A stretch of DNA of 50,202 bases from Gammaproteobacteria bacterium (GCA_028818225.1 JAPPOG010000089.1:1-50202); one strand, 5' to 3'; shown: positions 1-9,812, counted from the first letter of the stretch. The notes: generated by a model not told the origin, from the letters alone. Translations and numbers: made by a program.

Positions 1-460
1 GATATGTGGGCCAGGGCGTGTTTATTTCGATCAAATCCCAACTAATTTCTCGCCTCTCTACTTCTTCAAATTTTCTGTAGCATTTTGCAAGTTCGCTTAT
101 TACAGGTAACTCGTCCGGCAACCAGGATTCCAGCTTCGCGATCAACACTTCTTCTTCATTGTAGGCATAAGTATGATTATTTCGTTGGCTCGATTCAGCG
201 CCGCCAGTTTCAGTTTTGATTGTCAGCAAGTTGTACTGATAAGCAGGCTTGATGAACACGACATCCATGATGCCTTGAGTGAGCCAGTCATCTTTATAGT
301 GACGTACCAGGGGTTGGCTCAGATAACCGAAGACATTAACGCCACTAACCAGGGCGCCCTTGAACCCATACTTTTCCGCTACCTCATCGCTATGGATACG
401 GTTTTCCGAGGATTGGGCATCGTTTAGTGCAAGAATCTGAAAATTAGAAACTGTCATCAT
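1..460 (-). CDS. MaoC-like hotdog-fold protein, partial (3' end beyond the window)
   Basis: An open frame on the minus strand starts with two consecutive ATG codons at 460 and 457 and is still open at base 1, so the C-terminus is missing. About 153 codons are visible. The N-terminal part contains NRIHSDEVAEKYGFKGALV followed by SGVNVFGYLSQ. This is the usual pattern of MaoC-type dehydratase/thioesterase hotdog proteins: Asn, then His-x-Asp, then Gly-Phe, then Gly-Ala-Leu-Val-Ser-Gly. Family knowledge suggests a hydratase or thioesterase acting on an acyl or acyl-CoA substrate in the cytoplasm; the substrate cannot be told. It lies 55 bases downstream of the next minus-strand gene and may be co-transcribed with it. 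No strong ribosome binding site is visible. Confidence 0.75.
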   Translation of the reverse strand, partial: MMTVSNFQILALNDAQSSENRIHSDEVAEKYGFKGALVSGVNVFGYLSQPLVRHYKDDWLTQGIMDVVFIKPAYQYNLLTIKTETGGAESSQRNNHTYAYNEEEVLIAKLESWLPDELPVISELAKCYRKFEEVERREISWDLIEINTPWPTY

Positions 461-515
461 TTTCAAAAGGTTGGTAATAGTGCTCGCGAATGAGCATGAG
501 GCTAAGAGCTACCGT

Positions 516-2723
516 TCAGGATGGGTTGAGTATATCAACTTTCCCCAAGCGCCAATCAACAAGTTGATTGGAATCTTTCATGCGCATCTTACGCAAGTAG
601 TAATTTAGCTGCGGGCATTCGAGACGCAATGAGTCCAGGCGCCGAAAGTTAATCATCAATAGCTTAGCGCCATCCCGACTGGTGACGGGGCCAGTGATTG
701 CAGCAGCAAATGGTCGCCGACCATAGTCTTCATAAGGAGACATTGATTGTCCGTTAAGAGTGGCATTTCCTTCCGAGAGTAAACACCAGTGGGTTTCGGT
801 AAGCTCGAATGCATCACCAGCTTCCAACGATTTCGCTTCGGCAATCTGGCTGAGTTTCTCATAAACGGTGGAGGAGAGCTGATTGAACTGTGGTTGACGA
901 GCAATGGCTGGTCGAAATGACCACTGCTTTAATAATTTATCCTGAAAACCTTCGGCAACAATAAAGGATTTAAATGTTTCTTCGGCAAAGACACACAGGG
1001 TAACCGGGGTTTTTGCAACCACACTGGCGTTGCGCGTGCCTGCGCCGGTAATTACAACCATTTCGCCCAGGATATCACCTGCTTGTAATTTCGCTTCAAG
1101 ATGTAATTGCTTGCCATCATGCTGAACCACATCTGCGTATCCAGTGAGAATCAGGTACACATAGCCCCGTGTGCTCGAATCCTGTACGAGGATGACATCA
1201 TCAGTGTTATAGCGGCGAATTTCTTCTTCCGCCAACAGGCTTCGCATCCAACGATTCGGAAACGGTCTGCCTAACCATGCCGTAAGGTAATGATTGATCT
1301 GGGAAGTATAAATAGCAGGGTCGCCCTCAAGAATCGTATAGCGCTTGCCTGAAGTCGCCAATGAGAATGTGGTATTAAATTCATTGGTGAGTTTTTCCAC
1401 ATGCATAAATACAACCCGGTCTGATGCTGATTGAATTGCATCAGCCGGATCACCGTGAATCGCGCCGGCGCCACCATCGGCAACCAGTAATGAGAATCGA
1501 TCGGTATACAACTGGTCCAGCTTCTTTACAGTTGAGTTACGTACCAGTCCGCGACGGTTCATGTAATGAATAGCAGACATGGAGTGGTTGTCGCCAACTA
1601 CGCATAGCGTTCGTTCAATGCCCCGGTTTATGGTGGAAAAGGTTGCACCCACAGTTGGAATGCTGTGCACAGTTACGTGGGTATCGATGGTCAGGCCAAA
1701 ATAGTTCAGGCGCTCCCCCGGTCGAACTTCAACCAGATTGAAATGTTCTTGCACAGCCTCTGCCGTCCAACCCAGGCCGCAGGCAATTTTTTCCATTGCC
1801 ATGTAGAAGATTTCCCGAGTTGTAATCAAATCAACCTGATGGGGCATAAGCAACAAAGGAAACAAGGATGAATGATCATCATGTAAATGAGTCAGGAAAA
1901 TTGCGGCAACTTGATTCTTGGAAATACCGCGCGCAAACAGGTGCTGATCCAGGAAGGGGATGCAGTCAATTAACAGGTATTCACCGTTGTAACAGAGCGC
2001 GAGACCAGTACAGGGCTCTGTCGGCGTAAATCCGGAGGCGCCACCCAGTACTTCGATACCCATTTTGACCAGGCCGCCCGGTACATAATCCGGGGCCACC
2101 TGGTAAGGGGGCTCGATAGCCACGTCTTCATTTAAATCAAAGCGGGTATTCTTATTGCCAATACCGATATCGAAGACATCTTCAGCAACATGGGTAATAG
2201 TTTGTTCGCCGATCTTCACCTTGCCGTCTTCAAATGGCAGTAAATTAAAGAAGTCTTCCAAAGGAATTAATTTGCAGTCTTGGTCCTTGAGCGCGAGCTC
2301 TTCACTGGCGGCTAACCATTCATTAGCCAGTTCAATTTCCGTATTCCAGTTTGTAAGTTCTTCCCGGCTCGGGCCAAACAAGGCAATTTGCAAAAGGCGT
2401 AGCGCATGACTGAGATCTTCATCTTCACCCACCAGGTTCAGTCTGCGTCCTTCGCTGAGACCGTTGGCAACAAATAAGAAGAAATAGAGCGGAAATTCCA
2501 GATTATTCGTGAGCGAACCGCCTTTCTCTTTGATGTCAGGCAGAACCAGTGTATCGAAGTTATTGACGCCATGGAGTAGCAATCCTTTGAGTACTTCAGG
2601 CGGTTGGCCCACTAAAATTGAGCCGTGATCATCTTCGTACAGCCGACTGCCAAGGCAGGGCTGGATCAGGGTCGAATCGCCTACGTAGGCGCTAGCTGGA
2701 AATTGTGGATGCTTAATAGCCAT
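516..2723 (-). CDS. Metallo-beta-lactamase-fold / cyclic-nucleotide-binding domain fusion protein
   Basis: This 735-residue protein has three parts. Residues 1 to about 225 have no motif I recognise. Residues about 230-450 form a metallo-beta-lactamase-type hydrolase with the metal motif THLHDDHSS (His279, His281, Asp283, His284), then His353 in VHSIPTVG, Asp378 in GDNHS and His441 in FMHVE, so the usual ligand set appears complete. The spacing resembles RNase Z-like and phosphodiesterase-like members more than true lactamases. Residues about 485-600 resemble a cyclic-nucleotide-binding domain, with a phosphate-binding-cassette-like stretch GEMVVITGAGTRNASV (Glu554, Arg564). No signal peptide is seen, so it is probably cytoplasmic. 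I infer a hydrolase controlled by, or acting on, cyclic nucleotides; the substrate is unknown. The start at 2723 has only a weak GAAG upstream. Confidence 0.85.
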   Translation of the reverse strand: MAIKHPQFPASAYVGDSTLIQPCLGSRLYEDDHGSILVGQPPEVLKGLLLHGVNNFDTLVLPDIKEKGGSLTNNLEFPLYFFLFVANGLSEGRRLNLVGEDEDLSHALRLLQIALFGPSREELTNWNTEIELANEWLAASEELALKDQDCKLIPLEDFFNLLPFEDGKVKIGEQTITHVAEDVFDIGIGNKNTRFDLNEDVAIEPPYQVAPDYVPGGLVKMGIEVLGGASGFTPTEPCTGLALCYNGEYLLIDCIPFLDQHLFARGISKNQVAAIFLTHLHDDHSSLFPLLLMPHQVDLITTREIFYMAMEKIACGLGWTAEAVQEHFNLVEVRPGERLNYFGLTIDTHVTVHSIPTVGATFSTINRGIERTLCVVGDNHSMSAIHYMNRRGLVRNSTVKKLDQLYTDRFSLLVADGGAGAIHGDPADAIQSASDRVVFMHVEKLTNEFNTTFSLATSGKRYTILEGDPAIYTSQINHYLTAWLGRPFPNRWMRSLLAEEEIRRYNTDDVILVQDSSTRGYVYLILTGYADVVQHDGKQLHLEAKLQAGDILGEMVVITGAGTRNASVVAKTPVTLCVFAEETFKSFIVAEGFQDKLLKQWSFRPAIARQPQFNQLSSTVYEKLSQIAEAKSLEAGDAFELTETHWCLLSEGNATLNGQSMSPYEDYGRRPFAAAITGPVTSRDGAKLLMINFRRLDSLRLECPQLNYYLRKMRMKDSNQLVDWRLGKVDILNPS

Positions 2724-2903
2724 GCAGCTTCAAATTATTATTGGTTTTTAACCGCCAAATCAGTTACTTAATAGGAAAGATTACAGACTAGAAGCGAACA
2801 GGGGAAGCGTTTTAGTGGGACGAATAGGGTTTAGCCAGGAGTTGTGAAACAGTTCTCATAAATGCCCCTGCGCTGGCAGGTAAATTAGTTCCTCGAAGTT
2901 TGC

Positions 2904-2931
2904 GGGCTTGCATAACATGTTATGCAAGCCC
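2904..2931. repeat. Perfect 28-base palindrome in intergenic DNA
   Basis: The left arm GGGCTTGCATAACA (2904-2917) is followed directly by its exact reverse complement (2918-2931), with no spacer. It lies 23 bases past the stop of the AhpD-like gene and about 180 bases upstream of the metallo-beta-lactamase gene, both on the minus strand. It could fold into a 12-base-pair hairpin, but no T-run follows on either strand, so an intrinsic terminator is not well supported. A dimeric repressor operator or a Rho-independent-like processing hairpin are alternatives. Confidence 0.8.
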
Positions 2932-2953
2932 CGGATTACTGGGTTACTAATTA

Positions 2954-3535
2954 TTACGACTTTTCAGTTCTGCCCATCAGGTAAAACTCGTCATTGGGGC
3001 GAATACCCGCCATATTGGCGATTCTGTTAGACAGTGCAAATAAGCCAGCAATGGCCCCGATATCCCACACGTCATCTTCGCTAAATCCCTGATCTAGCAG
3101 TGATTTTATATCTATATCACCAATTTCATAGGATCTTTGTGACACTTTGACTGCAAAGTCCAGCATCGCCATTTGTCGGGCTGAAATGTCTGCTTTGCGA
3201 TAATTGGTGGCGACCTGGTCCGCAAGCAAGGGATTCTTCTCCCTGATGCGTAAAATGGCGCCATGTGCGACGACACAATAGATACAATGGTTTAATCCGG
3301 ATGTGGCGACCACGATCATTTCACGCTCGCCTTTGCTAAGCCCGGATTCTTTTTCCATGAGGGCGTCGTGATAGGCGAAAAAGGCTCGAAATTCCTCGGG
3401 CCTGTGTGCCAGTGCCAGGAAAATGTTGGGAATGAAGCCTGCCTTCTCCTGGACTCCCAGGATTCGATCCTTCAAGTCATCGGGCAGTGAATTAATATCA
3501 GGTAGGGGAAATCGGCTAATAGCTTTGTCTGACAT
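2954..3535 (-). CDS. AhpD-like peroxidase-related protein (carboxymuconolactone decarboxylase superfamily)
   Basis: This 193-residue protein carries HCIYCVVAHG, the Cys84-x-x-Cys87 plus His91 arrangement of the AhpD/CMD superfamily. The N-terminal region (GFIPNIFLALAHRPEEF) and the C-terminal stretch (GLFALSNRIANMAG) fit the uncharacterised peroxidase-related branch of about 190 residues. AhpD relatives use the CxxC pair as a redox-active disulfide in peroxide defence; for this branch the partner and substrate are unknown. No export signal is seen. It lies about 40 bases downstream of the ABM-domain gene on the same strand, and the two are probably co-transcribed as a small oxidative-metabolism unit. 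Confidence 0.85.
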   Translation of the reverse strand: MSDKAISRFPLPDINSLPDDLKDRILGVQEKAGFIPNIFLALAHRPEEFRAFFAYHDALMEKESGLSKGEREMIVVATSGLNHCIYCVVAHGAILRIREKNPLLADQVATNYRKADISARQMAMLDFAVKVSQRSYEIGDIDIKSLLDQGFSEDDVWDIGAIAGLFALSNRIANMAGIRPNDEFYLMGRTEKS

Positions 3536-3576
3536 AATGACTACTTATTATACAAATTTGTGGTGCCATTCTCGGC

Positions 3577-3876
3577 TTAGTGTCTCTGAATAACGTTGGA
3601 TTGGTAAAGATCCATGGTTGGAGCAACAGTAGCCAGCGCCGCCATCTGCTGCACAAATTCCCCTGACTCTGGCACTCGAAAATGCTGTTCCAGATGTTCC
3701 ATGTCCTGCCAACGTTCGATAAATACCAGGCGATTTGGATCCTCATTATCCACATTTACTCCATGACTTATGCAACCAGGTTCCTGACGAGAACGCTCGA
3801 CGTGTTCCTGACTCAGTTTAAGTGCTTCTGCCAGTGCATCTGCTCGCACAGTAACGCTGCCGATAACTATGATCAT
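3577..3876 (-). CDS. ABM-domain protein, putative quinol monooxygenase (YgiN-like)
   Basis: The frame extends upstream, but the ATG at 3876 is chosen because AAAGGA sits about six bases before it and the protein then begins MIIVIGSVTVRADALAEAL, the standard first strand and helix of the antibiotic-biosynthesis-monooxygenase fold. The 99-residue product has the expected central features: EPGCISHGVNVDNEDPNRL, then FIERWQDMEHLEQH. Family members are small dimeric cytoplasmic ferredoxin-like proteins that oxidise quinols or polyketides without a cofactor, or act on other aromatic compounds. The exact substrate cannot be inferred. It is transcribed towards the AhpD-like gene and away from the SDR gene. 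Confidence 0.8.
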   Translation of the reverse strand: MIIVIGSVTVRADALAEALKLSQEHVERSRQEPGCISHGVNVDNEDPNRLVFIERWQDMEHLEQHFRVPESGEFVQQMAALATVAPTMDLYQSNVIQRH

Positions 3877-3997
3877 GTTGTTCCTTTTATTTTCAATCCC
3901 CTTACAACAGCAATATGATGAGCGTTGTAGAAAGCAAGCATTGTACAAGAAACTCAATCTGTGTCTTTATTAAATAGAATTGAACAGGGAAAATTTA

Positions 3998-4909
3998 ATG
4001 GTTCGAGCAGAGACAAATTCACCGCCTGCTGATCTGGCGAATAAGGTCTATGTAGTCACTGGTGCCAATAGTGGTATTGGTTTTGCAGCGGCGGAAAATT
4101 TTGCCAGCAGGGGAGCAGCACTGGCAATAGTTTGCCGTAGTGCGGAACGTGGCACTGCAGCCCTCAATGCCATCAGGGGCAAAACTAATAATACGAATAT
4201 AAATCTGTTCGTTGCCGATTTCACCTCGCTCGGTTCAGTGGTGAGAGTGGCGCAAGAGATTAATCACTCCTATGATGAAATTCACGTGCTCTGTAATAAC
4301 GCTGGCGGAGCGAATGCAGGTCGAACCGTTACCAAAGACGGCTTTGAGAAAACCTTTGAGGCTAATCATCTGGCGGGATTCCTGTTAACGAATTTGTTAA
4401 TGCCAAAGCTTTTACTCGCAGCAGCTCATGATTCTGCCCGTGTTGTATTTACCAGTTCTCTCGGACACAAGAACAGCCCCCTTGATTTCGATGATTTAAA
4501 TCTGGAGAAGGATTACAGCACCTTGCGTGCCTATGGTAGATCTAAATTAATGAACTTGCTAAATGCGCGTGAGATCCATAAGCGTTATGGTGACCAGGGC
4601 GTGATTGCCAGTTCCTTTCATCCGGGGGCAGTGCGTACTTCTATATGGAAGAAAGGAGGAATTCTCGCTGCAATGTTGGGAATTGTTATGTGGCCTTTTA
4701 TGTGGAGTATTAAAAGGGGGTCAGATACCTTTATTTGGCTTGCCAGTTCCAATGATGAGGCCGCATTAAACGCGAATGGAAACTATTTTTTCGATCGACG
4801 ACAGGTCTCCATCGCGCCTTTTGCTACCGATGAAGCGGCCGAACGACTCTGGCGGGTCAGCGAAGAGTTGGTTCAGCCGTTTCTGGAATCCCAATCCACT
4901 GCAAGCTAA
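3998..4909 (+). CDS. Short-chain dehydrogenase/reductase (retinol-dehydrogenase-like)
   Basis: This is a classical SDR of 303 residues. It shows the nucleotide-binding motif TGANSGIG (residues 21-28), the NNAG motif (100-103), Asn123, a serine pair at 153-154 and the catalytic YGRSK (Tyr179, Lys183), so the catalytic tetrad looks intact. Arg47 after the second strand suggests NADP(H) preference; this is an inference. The ATG at 3998 is preferred over an upstream TTG because AGGGA lies seven bases before it. A hydrophobic stretch near residues 215-245 hints at loose membrane association, as in retinol dehydrogenase-like members. Its stop codon overlaps the stop of the convergent PQQ gene by four bases. 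Confidence 0.88.
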   Translation: MVRAETNSPPADLANKVYVVTGANSGIGFAAAENFASRGAALAIVCRSAERGTAALNAIRGKTNNTNINLFVADFTSLGSVVRVAQEINHSYDEIHVLCNNAGGANAGRTVTKDGFEKTFEANHLAGFLLTNLLMPKLLLAAAHDSARVVFTSSLGHKNSPLDFDDLNLEKDYSTLRAYGRSKLMNLLNAREIHKRYGDQGVIASSFHPGAVRTSIWKKGGILAAMLGIVMWPFMWSIKRGSDTFIWLASSNDEAALNANGNYFFDRRQVSIAPFATDEAAERLWRVSEELVQPFLESQSTAS

Positions 4910-6981
4910 TCTTTGTCAGAAGGCAGGCTGTAAGCAACCAGCTGTCCTGGAGTTTGCAGTACGATTCGCTGTTTACCCTCGTGCTCATAAGTCATCATGC
5001 CATACATTCCCAGACCCGGTGATTCCACCATGCCCAGGCGCTCGCCAGTCTGCTTGTCGATAGCAAACATATAAGGTGTAGCACCATCATCGCCGATAGC
5101 GGTATGCAATAACATGCCCGGCGTCACCATCATGGCCGAGTGATTGATATTGCCAGTGGGCGGAATATCCAGGCCCTGCAAGGCGGGATGTTGCTGAATG
5201 AAGCGCGGAGTGCCGCCATTGGGAATCCACCACAGATGCTGGCCGGAATTGAGGTCGATAGCGGTAATTCGGCTATAGGGTGGTTTTTCGAGAGGCAGTC
5301 CCTGCGGCCCCCGCACGCCGTTCGGGGTTCCCAGACCAACGGCGTAATCAGCGATAGTTAACCCGGTGGGCTGTTCCAGCAAAATATCCCGTTCCTCACC
5401 TGGTACGATGGTGCGCCAGCCACAATTTGTGCGGGAGATCGTGTAGATAATGCCAGTACTCGGGTCAGCTACCGGTGGCCCGGTGATATTGGTGCCGCCC
5501 AATTCGCCCGGGCACCAGATCGAGCCGGTCAATCCTTCCGGATTATCTTTCTGCATCGGCGGATTAAAAATGCCGCCGAGTTTGTATTCGGAAACTATTT
5601 CCAGTGCTTCCTGCCTCAATTCAGGGGTGAAATTGATCAGTCCATCTACCGTCAATTCCTGAATGTCATAGGCGGCAGGTTTGGTTGGATAGGGTTGTGT
5701 TGGCGATAATTGTTCACCTGGGACCGTCGAGGCCGGCACCGGTCGCTCGACTATTGGCCAGATCGGTTCGCCGGTTTCCCGATTAAAGGAATATAACCAG
5801 GCCTGCTTGGTGGCTTGAAAGACACCTGGCACCCTTTGGCCATCAACCATTACGTCCATCAATAAAGGTGCAGTAGGTGTGTCGTTATTCCATACATCAT
5901 GATGAACCATCTGGAAATGCCAGGCTCGCTCCCCGGTTTCCACATCGAGAGCGATCAGGCTGGCACTGAACAAGTTATCGCCGGGTTGAAAACCGCCATA
6001 AAAATCGATGGTTGCTGCATTAGTTGGCACATACACCAGGCCGAGTTCAGGATCGGCTGACAGGGGAGCCCAGGAAGAGACATCACCGGTATAAGACCAG
6101 GCATCGTTTTCCCAGGTTTCATGCCCGACTTCGCCGGGTCGTGGAATAACATGAAACTTCCATTTAAATTCGCCAGTCCGAACGTCATAGCCAAGAATAT
6201 CCCCTGGCACGTTCTCGGTTCTGGTCTGGTTATAACCCTGTTCGGCAGAGTTGCCGACCACAATGGTGTCGTTAACTACGATGGGAGGAGATGAATTGGT
6301 TATGTAACCAAGCTCCAGTGGTATGCCAATATCAGGGTCGTAAGATTGTCCCGAATTGATCCATGGACTCCAGTCGGAGATAAGGTCAGGAATCATATCG
6401 ACGCCGCCTGTCTGGGGAAATCCTTCCAGGGGTATGGGAGATCCCCAATTCTCCAGTAAGTCACCAGTTTCAGCATCCAATGCATAGAGGAAGAAAGCCG
6501 GTGTGACAATAAATACCACGCCGCGCCCATCAATCTCCGTGTATGCAACCCCCTTGCCCCAGGGCGCTCGCATGGAATATTCCCAGCGAAACGTATTTGG
6601 TTCCCTGAAGCTCCACAGGGTTTCGCCGGTATTGGGATCGATGGCGACCACATGACGTCGTGCACCCGCAACCGTTATCAATTTGCCATTGGCATAGACC
6701 GGTGTGGAACGAGGAGGAGTCGAGCCAAAACTGGCATCACTCCAGCTCCATTCGATTTCCAAGGCTTCGAAATTTTCCGGGGTAATTTCGTTTAAGGGCG
6801 TTGAGCGCGTATGTCCGGCATCGCCGCCTATATAGCGCCAATCACCGGGATTGGGGCGATAGTTAATTTCCTGTGCGATCAGGGAAATACTGAAAAGGCT
6901 GAGGAGTACGACACTAAATACACGAAAAATGAGCGAACCGGAGTTTTTGACAGAATTGCCGACTATGATTTTGCCTGGCAT
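4906..6981 (-). CDS. PQQ-binding beta-propeller protein, glucose-dehydrogenase-like, exported
   Basis: The start at 6981 is chosen because AGGAGGG lies five bases upstream. The 691-residue product begins with a basic n-region, a hydrophobic core ([19 protein letters not shown]) and a likely cleavage site near residue 37, so it should be periplasmic. Repeated propeller-blade motifs such as [39 protein letters not shown] and [14 protein letters not shown] place it in the PQQ quinoprotein family, nearer soluble glucose/alcohol dehydrogenase types than MxaF. It lacks the N-terminal membrane domain of E. coli Gcd. In the motif HHDVWNND (about residues 360-367), close relatives usually have Asp where this protein has Asn365, the presumed catalytic base position. 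Function is therefore uncertain. Confidence 0.85.
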   Translation of the reverse strand: MPGKIIVGNSVKNSGSLIFRVFSVVLLSLFSISLIAQEINYRPNPGDWRYIGGDAGHTRSTPLNEITPENFEALEIEWSWSDASFGSTPPRSTPVYANGKLITVAGARRHVVAIDPNTGETLWSFREPNTFRWEYSMRAPWGKGVAYTEIDGRGVVFIVTPAFFLYALDAETGDLLENWGSPIPLEGFPQTGGVDMIPDLISDWSPWINSGQSYDPDIGIPLELGYITNSSPPIVVNDTIVVGNSAEQGYNQTRTENVPGDILGYDVRTGEFKWKFHVIPRPGEVGHETWENDAWSYTGDVSSWAPLSADPELGLVYVPTNAATIDFYGGFQPGDNLFSASLIALDVETGERAWHFQMVHHDVWNNDTPTAPLLMDVMVDGQRVPGVFQATKQAWLYSFNRETGEPIWPIVERPVPASTVPGEQLSPTQPYPTKPAAYDIQELTVDGLINFTPELRQEALEIVSEYKLGGIFNPPMQKDNPEGLTGSIWCPGELGGTNITGPPVADPSTGIIYTISRTNCGWRTIVPGEERDILLEQPTGLTIADYAVGLGTPNGVRGPQGLPLEKPPYSRITAIDLNSGQHLWWIPNGGTPRFIQQHPALQGLDIPPTGNINHSAMMVTPGMLLHTAIGDDGATPYMFAIDKQTGERLGMVESPGLGMYGMMTYEHEGKQRIVLQTPGQLVAYSLPSDKD

Positions 6982-7392
6982 GGAAGCCCTCCTATTTTTG
7001 GACACCTTTGCAGACAGCTGCCCTCTGGGGATCTTATTTTTCTGGAAAAGCCCCTAGAGAATAATGAAATTTAGCGGGTCTGTGAAGCGCTTAAAAAACC
7101 GCTTTGCAAGCACTTGTGCTTAATCAAAATTCGGGCAGGAAAGTTGCAATAGCTAGAGGGCTTTTAAGGTCTATTGAGCCATTGAAAGTAGTGCAGGAAG
7201 CAGTTTTGAGCAAAGACAAATCGAAGAAAGTTATCCCTTATGTGGAAAATTTCAGAATCCAGGGCTGCCTGTCTGCCTTGCCGATGCCAGACGCCAGGAA
7301 ATGGATACAATTTTGCAATAGTAATTCGAAAACTTTTCCAGAACTCGATACACTGACTCGCAAATAATAAAACGAGCTAAGAGGTCCTCATT
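6982..7392. other. Intergenic region between divergent PQQ and DUF1428 genes
   Basis: This stretch separates the minus-strand PQQ gene from the plus-strand DUF1428 gene and should hold both promoters. I see no convincing -35/-10 pair. The strong AGGAGGG just above 6981 and GAGG at about 7381-7384 are the ribosome binding sites of the two genes. A TTG-initiated frame (about 7104-7367) has no recognisable motif or ribosome binding site and is not called. Confidence 0.5.
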
Positions 7393-7749
7393 ATGGCCTA
7401 TGTCGATGGTTACATCGTTGCAGTGCCCACTGCCAACAAAGAACCTTATGTTGAGCACGCAAAGGCAGCAATTCCGCTATTCAAAGAATACGGCGCATTG
7501 TCTGCTACCGAATGTTGGGGAGATGATGTTCCCTCGGGAGAAAATACTTCTTTACCCATGGCAGTTAGGTTAAAAGAGGACGAAACCGTGGTTTTTTCCT
7601 GGATGGTCTGGCCCTCTAAAGAAGCGCGTAACAAGGGTTTGGGGGAAATGATGAACGACCCGCGCCTGCAACCAGGGGAAGCCGCTCCGCCGCCATTTGA
7701 TGGTGGCCGCATGATCTTTGGCGGTTTCGAAGTCATCGTAGATGAGTAA
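7393..7749 (+). CDS. DUF1428 family protein
   Basis: This 118-residue protein begins MAYVDGYIVAVPTANKE and ends with DGGRMIFGGFEVIVDE; both ends are hallmarks of the DUF1428 (YbaA-like) family. The middle has FSWMVWPSKEARNKG, the conserved strand and helix of the family's ferredoxin-like (dimeric alpha-beta barrel) fold. The biochemical role of the family is not established. No signal peptide is seen. The GAGG ribosome binding site is about eight bases before the ATG. The next gene starts shortly after, or overlaps the stop if its upstream start is used, so the two are likely co-transcribed. Confidence 0.88.
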   Translation: MAYVDGYIVAVPTANKEPYVEHAKAAIPLFKEYGALSATECWGDDVPSGENTSLPMAVRLKEDETVVFSWMVWPSKEARNKGLGEMMNDPRLQPGEAAPPPFDGGRMIFGGFEVIVDE

Positions 7750-7816
7750 AAGCACAGCGCCAGGGAGACGGGCAAGTACCATGGTTTCATTTGACTACAA
7801 TTCCAGGCAAATCAGC

Positions 7817-9748
7817 ATGCATAAGAACAAGAAGAATTCCATTAGTCGCCGCGATTTTCTCAACGGTTGCGCAATTTCATTCGCAGCAGGTAGTGCTATT
7901 ACGCCGATGGATGCTATTGCCCAGGGCCTGGTAGATCAAAATGCCATACCCCCCGGATACTATCCACCATCTCTTCAGGGATTGCGTGGTAGTCATGAAG
8001 GTTCCTTCGAGGTCGCCCATGGATTTCGCGACGGACAAACCTGGCAGGCAGCCGATACCGGAGAGCGGGAATTTGATTTGGTTGTTGTTGGGGGTGGGAT
8101 CAGCGGTCTCTCAGCCGCTTACTTTTTTCGAAAGCAGCACGGTCCCGATTCCCGCATCCTGATTCTCGATAATCACGACGATTTCGGCGGGCATGCCAAG
8201 CGAAATGAGATGTGGCATGAAGGCCGTATGTACCTCGTTAACGGCGGAACCTTGAACGTAGAGGCGCCATCTCAATACAGCACCGTAGCGGCAGGGTTGT
8301 TATGGGAATTGGGTATCGATCGCACCCGTTACTTCGAAAAGAACAAGGATATGTTTTCCTTTTATCGAGACCTGGGATTGCGCTCCAGTATGTTCTTCGA
8401 TCAGGAAACCTTTGGCGATGACAGGCTCGTGGTTGGTTATGGTGCAAACTCCATTCACGACTCAATTCAACAATCGCCACTAAGTGACAAAGCAAAACAG
8501 GATGTGATTAGACTGTATGAAACCAGGGAAAACTATTTTCCAGGATTAAACGCTGAGGAAACTCGCAGTCGACTTAGCCATATGAGTTACCATGACTATC
8601 TGGTAGACATAGTCCAGGTCGATCCAATCGTTGTAAAACTTTTTCAGTCTGCATTTCATGGATCATTAGTCGTTGGGCCTGATGCGATACCGGCAATTTA
8701 CTTCCGTGACAGTGGTTACCCTGGCTTTGCCGGATTAAACCTGGAGGACTTACCGAGAAATTTACTTGCACACGAGCCGGGTGGTCAGCACGGCAGGGAA
8801 AACGCCGAACGAGCGAACGAAGGCGATCCCGATATGCATTTTCCTGATGGCAACGCAACCATAACACGCTTGTTAGTACGTTCATTGATCCCTAACTCGA
8901 TGCCTGGTCATGATATGGAGGATGTCGTTACAGCTGGCTTGAATTACCAGCAATTGGATAAGGCGGGCAATGTGTGCCGCATTCGCCTGAACAGTTTTGT
9001 TAATGAAGTACGACATGAGAATGACAATCAAGTCGTTACTAGCTATGTGCGAGACAATCAGGCCTATTCTGTAAAGAGTAAGAGTGTTGTGCTGGCCTGC
9101 TGGAATACGGTAATTCCTTATATTTGTCCCGAGATCTCTGACACTCAGAAAGAAGCTCTGGCTTATGGGGTAAAGTCGCCCCTGATGTACAGTGGCGTTT
9201 TAGTGTCAAACTGGATGTCATTTTATGAGGCAGGAATTTCCTCTATTACAGCGCCCGGTAAAACTTTTTCCAGAACCAGTCTGCAGGCTGCACTTACCAT
9301 GGGCGATTATAAAACCAACCGTGATCCCCGTGACCCACTTGTGGTTAGAATGTCTGCTTACTTTGATGCGCCTGATCAGGGCTTAAACAGGCGTGAGCAG
9401 CACCTGGTGGGTCGCACGGAAATGCTTAACAGTAGTTTTGATGACTTCGAATTTATGATTCGAGACAAGTTAAGCCGGGTATTGAGTCCTTATGGGTTCG
9501 ATGATGAGCGAGACATAGTAGGCATAACGGTTAATCGATGGCCTCATGGCTATAGCTACTCTTATAATCCTTTGTCCGATTCGGAAGAGTGGGCCTACAC
9601 AACTTCTGATTCCAGGCCCTGTGTTGTCGGCAGGCAGCGCTATGGAAGAATTGCCATTGCCAACTGTGATGCATCAGCCAGCCCACATACCGATGGATCA
9701 ATAAATGAAGCTTATCGAGCGGTAAATGAGCTTTTAGGGAGTGCGTGA
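7817..9748 (+). CDS. Tat-exported FAD/NAD(P)-binding oxidoreductase, spermidine-dehydrogenase-like
   Basis: The N-terminus carries a twin-arginine signal (ISRRDFLNG) followed by a hydrophobic stretch (CAISFAAGSAITPMDAIA), so export of a folded, cofactor-loaded enzyme is expected. A dinucleotide-binding motif FDLVVVGGGISGLSAAYFF follows at about residues 90-108, then LILDNHDDFGGHAKRNE, the typical second strand and GG-x4-R element of flavin amine oxidases. The overall layout resembles the secreted SpdH spermidine dehydrogenase group, but substrate assignment is an inference. The start at 7817 puts the Tat motif about ten residues in. Alternative in-frame starts at 7781 and at 7742, the latter overlapping the DUF1428 stop, would add 12 or 25 residues. 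No clear ribosome binding site decides between them. Confidence 0.82.
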   Translation: MHKNKKNSISRRDFLNGCAISFAAGSAITPMDAIAQGLVDQNAIPPGYYPPSLQGLRGSHEGSFEVAHGFRDGQTWQAADTGEREFDLVVVGGGISGLSAAYFFRKQHGPDSRILILDNHDDFGGHAKRNEMWHEGRMYLVNGGTLNVEAPSQYSTVAAGLLWELGIDRTRYFEKNKDMFSFYRDLGLRSSMFFDQETFGDDRLVVGYGANSIHDSIQQSPLSDKAKQDVIRLYETRENYFPGLNAEETRSRLSHMSYHDYLVDIVQVDPIVVKLFQSAFHGSLVVGPDAIPAIYFRDSGYPGFAGLNLEDLPRNLLAHEPGGQHGRENAERANEGDPDMHFPDGNATITRLLVRSLIPNSMPGHDMEDVVTAGLNYQQLDKAGNVCRIRLNSFVNEVRHENDNQVVTSYVRDNQAYSVKSKSVVLACWNTVIPYICPEISDTQKEALAYGVKSPLMYSGVLVSNWMSFYEAGISSITAPGKTFSRTSLQAALTMGDYKTNRDPRDPLVVRMSAYFDAPDQGLNRREQHLVGRTEMLNSSFDDFEFMIRDKLSRVLSPYGFDDERDIVGITVNRWPHGYSYSYNPLSDSEEWAYTTSDSRPCVVGRQRYGRIAIANCDASASPHTDGSINEAYRAVNELLGSA

Positions 9749-9812
9749 AGCAACTGTTCACCGGGCAGCCTGCAAAAATAGCAATACTGCAATCGGGAAA
9801 TAAGTCTGCTGG

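Noticed and set aside
7104..7367. TTG-initiated frame of 87 codons between the PQQ and DUF1428 genes
   Set aside because: No ribosome binding site, no motif, composition like intergenic DNA.
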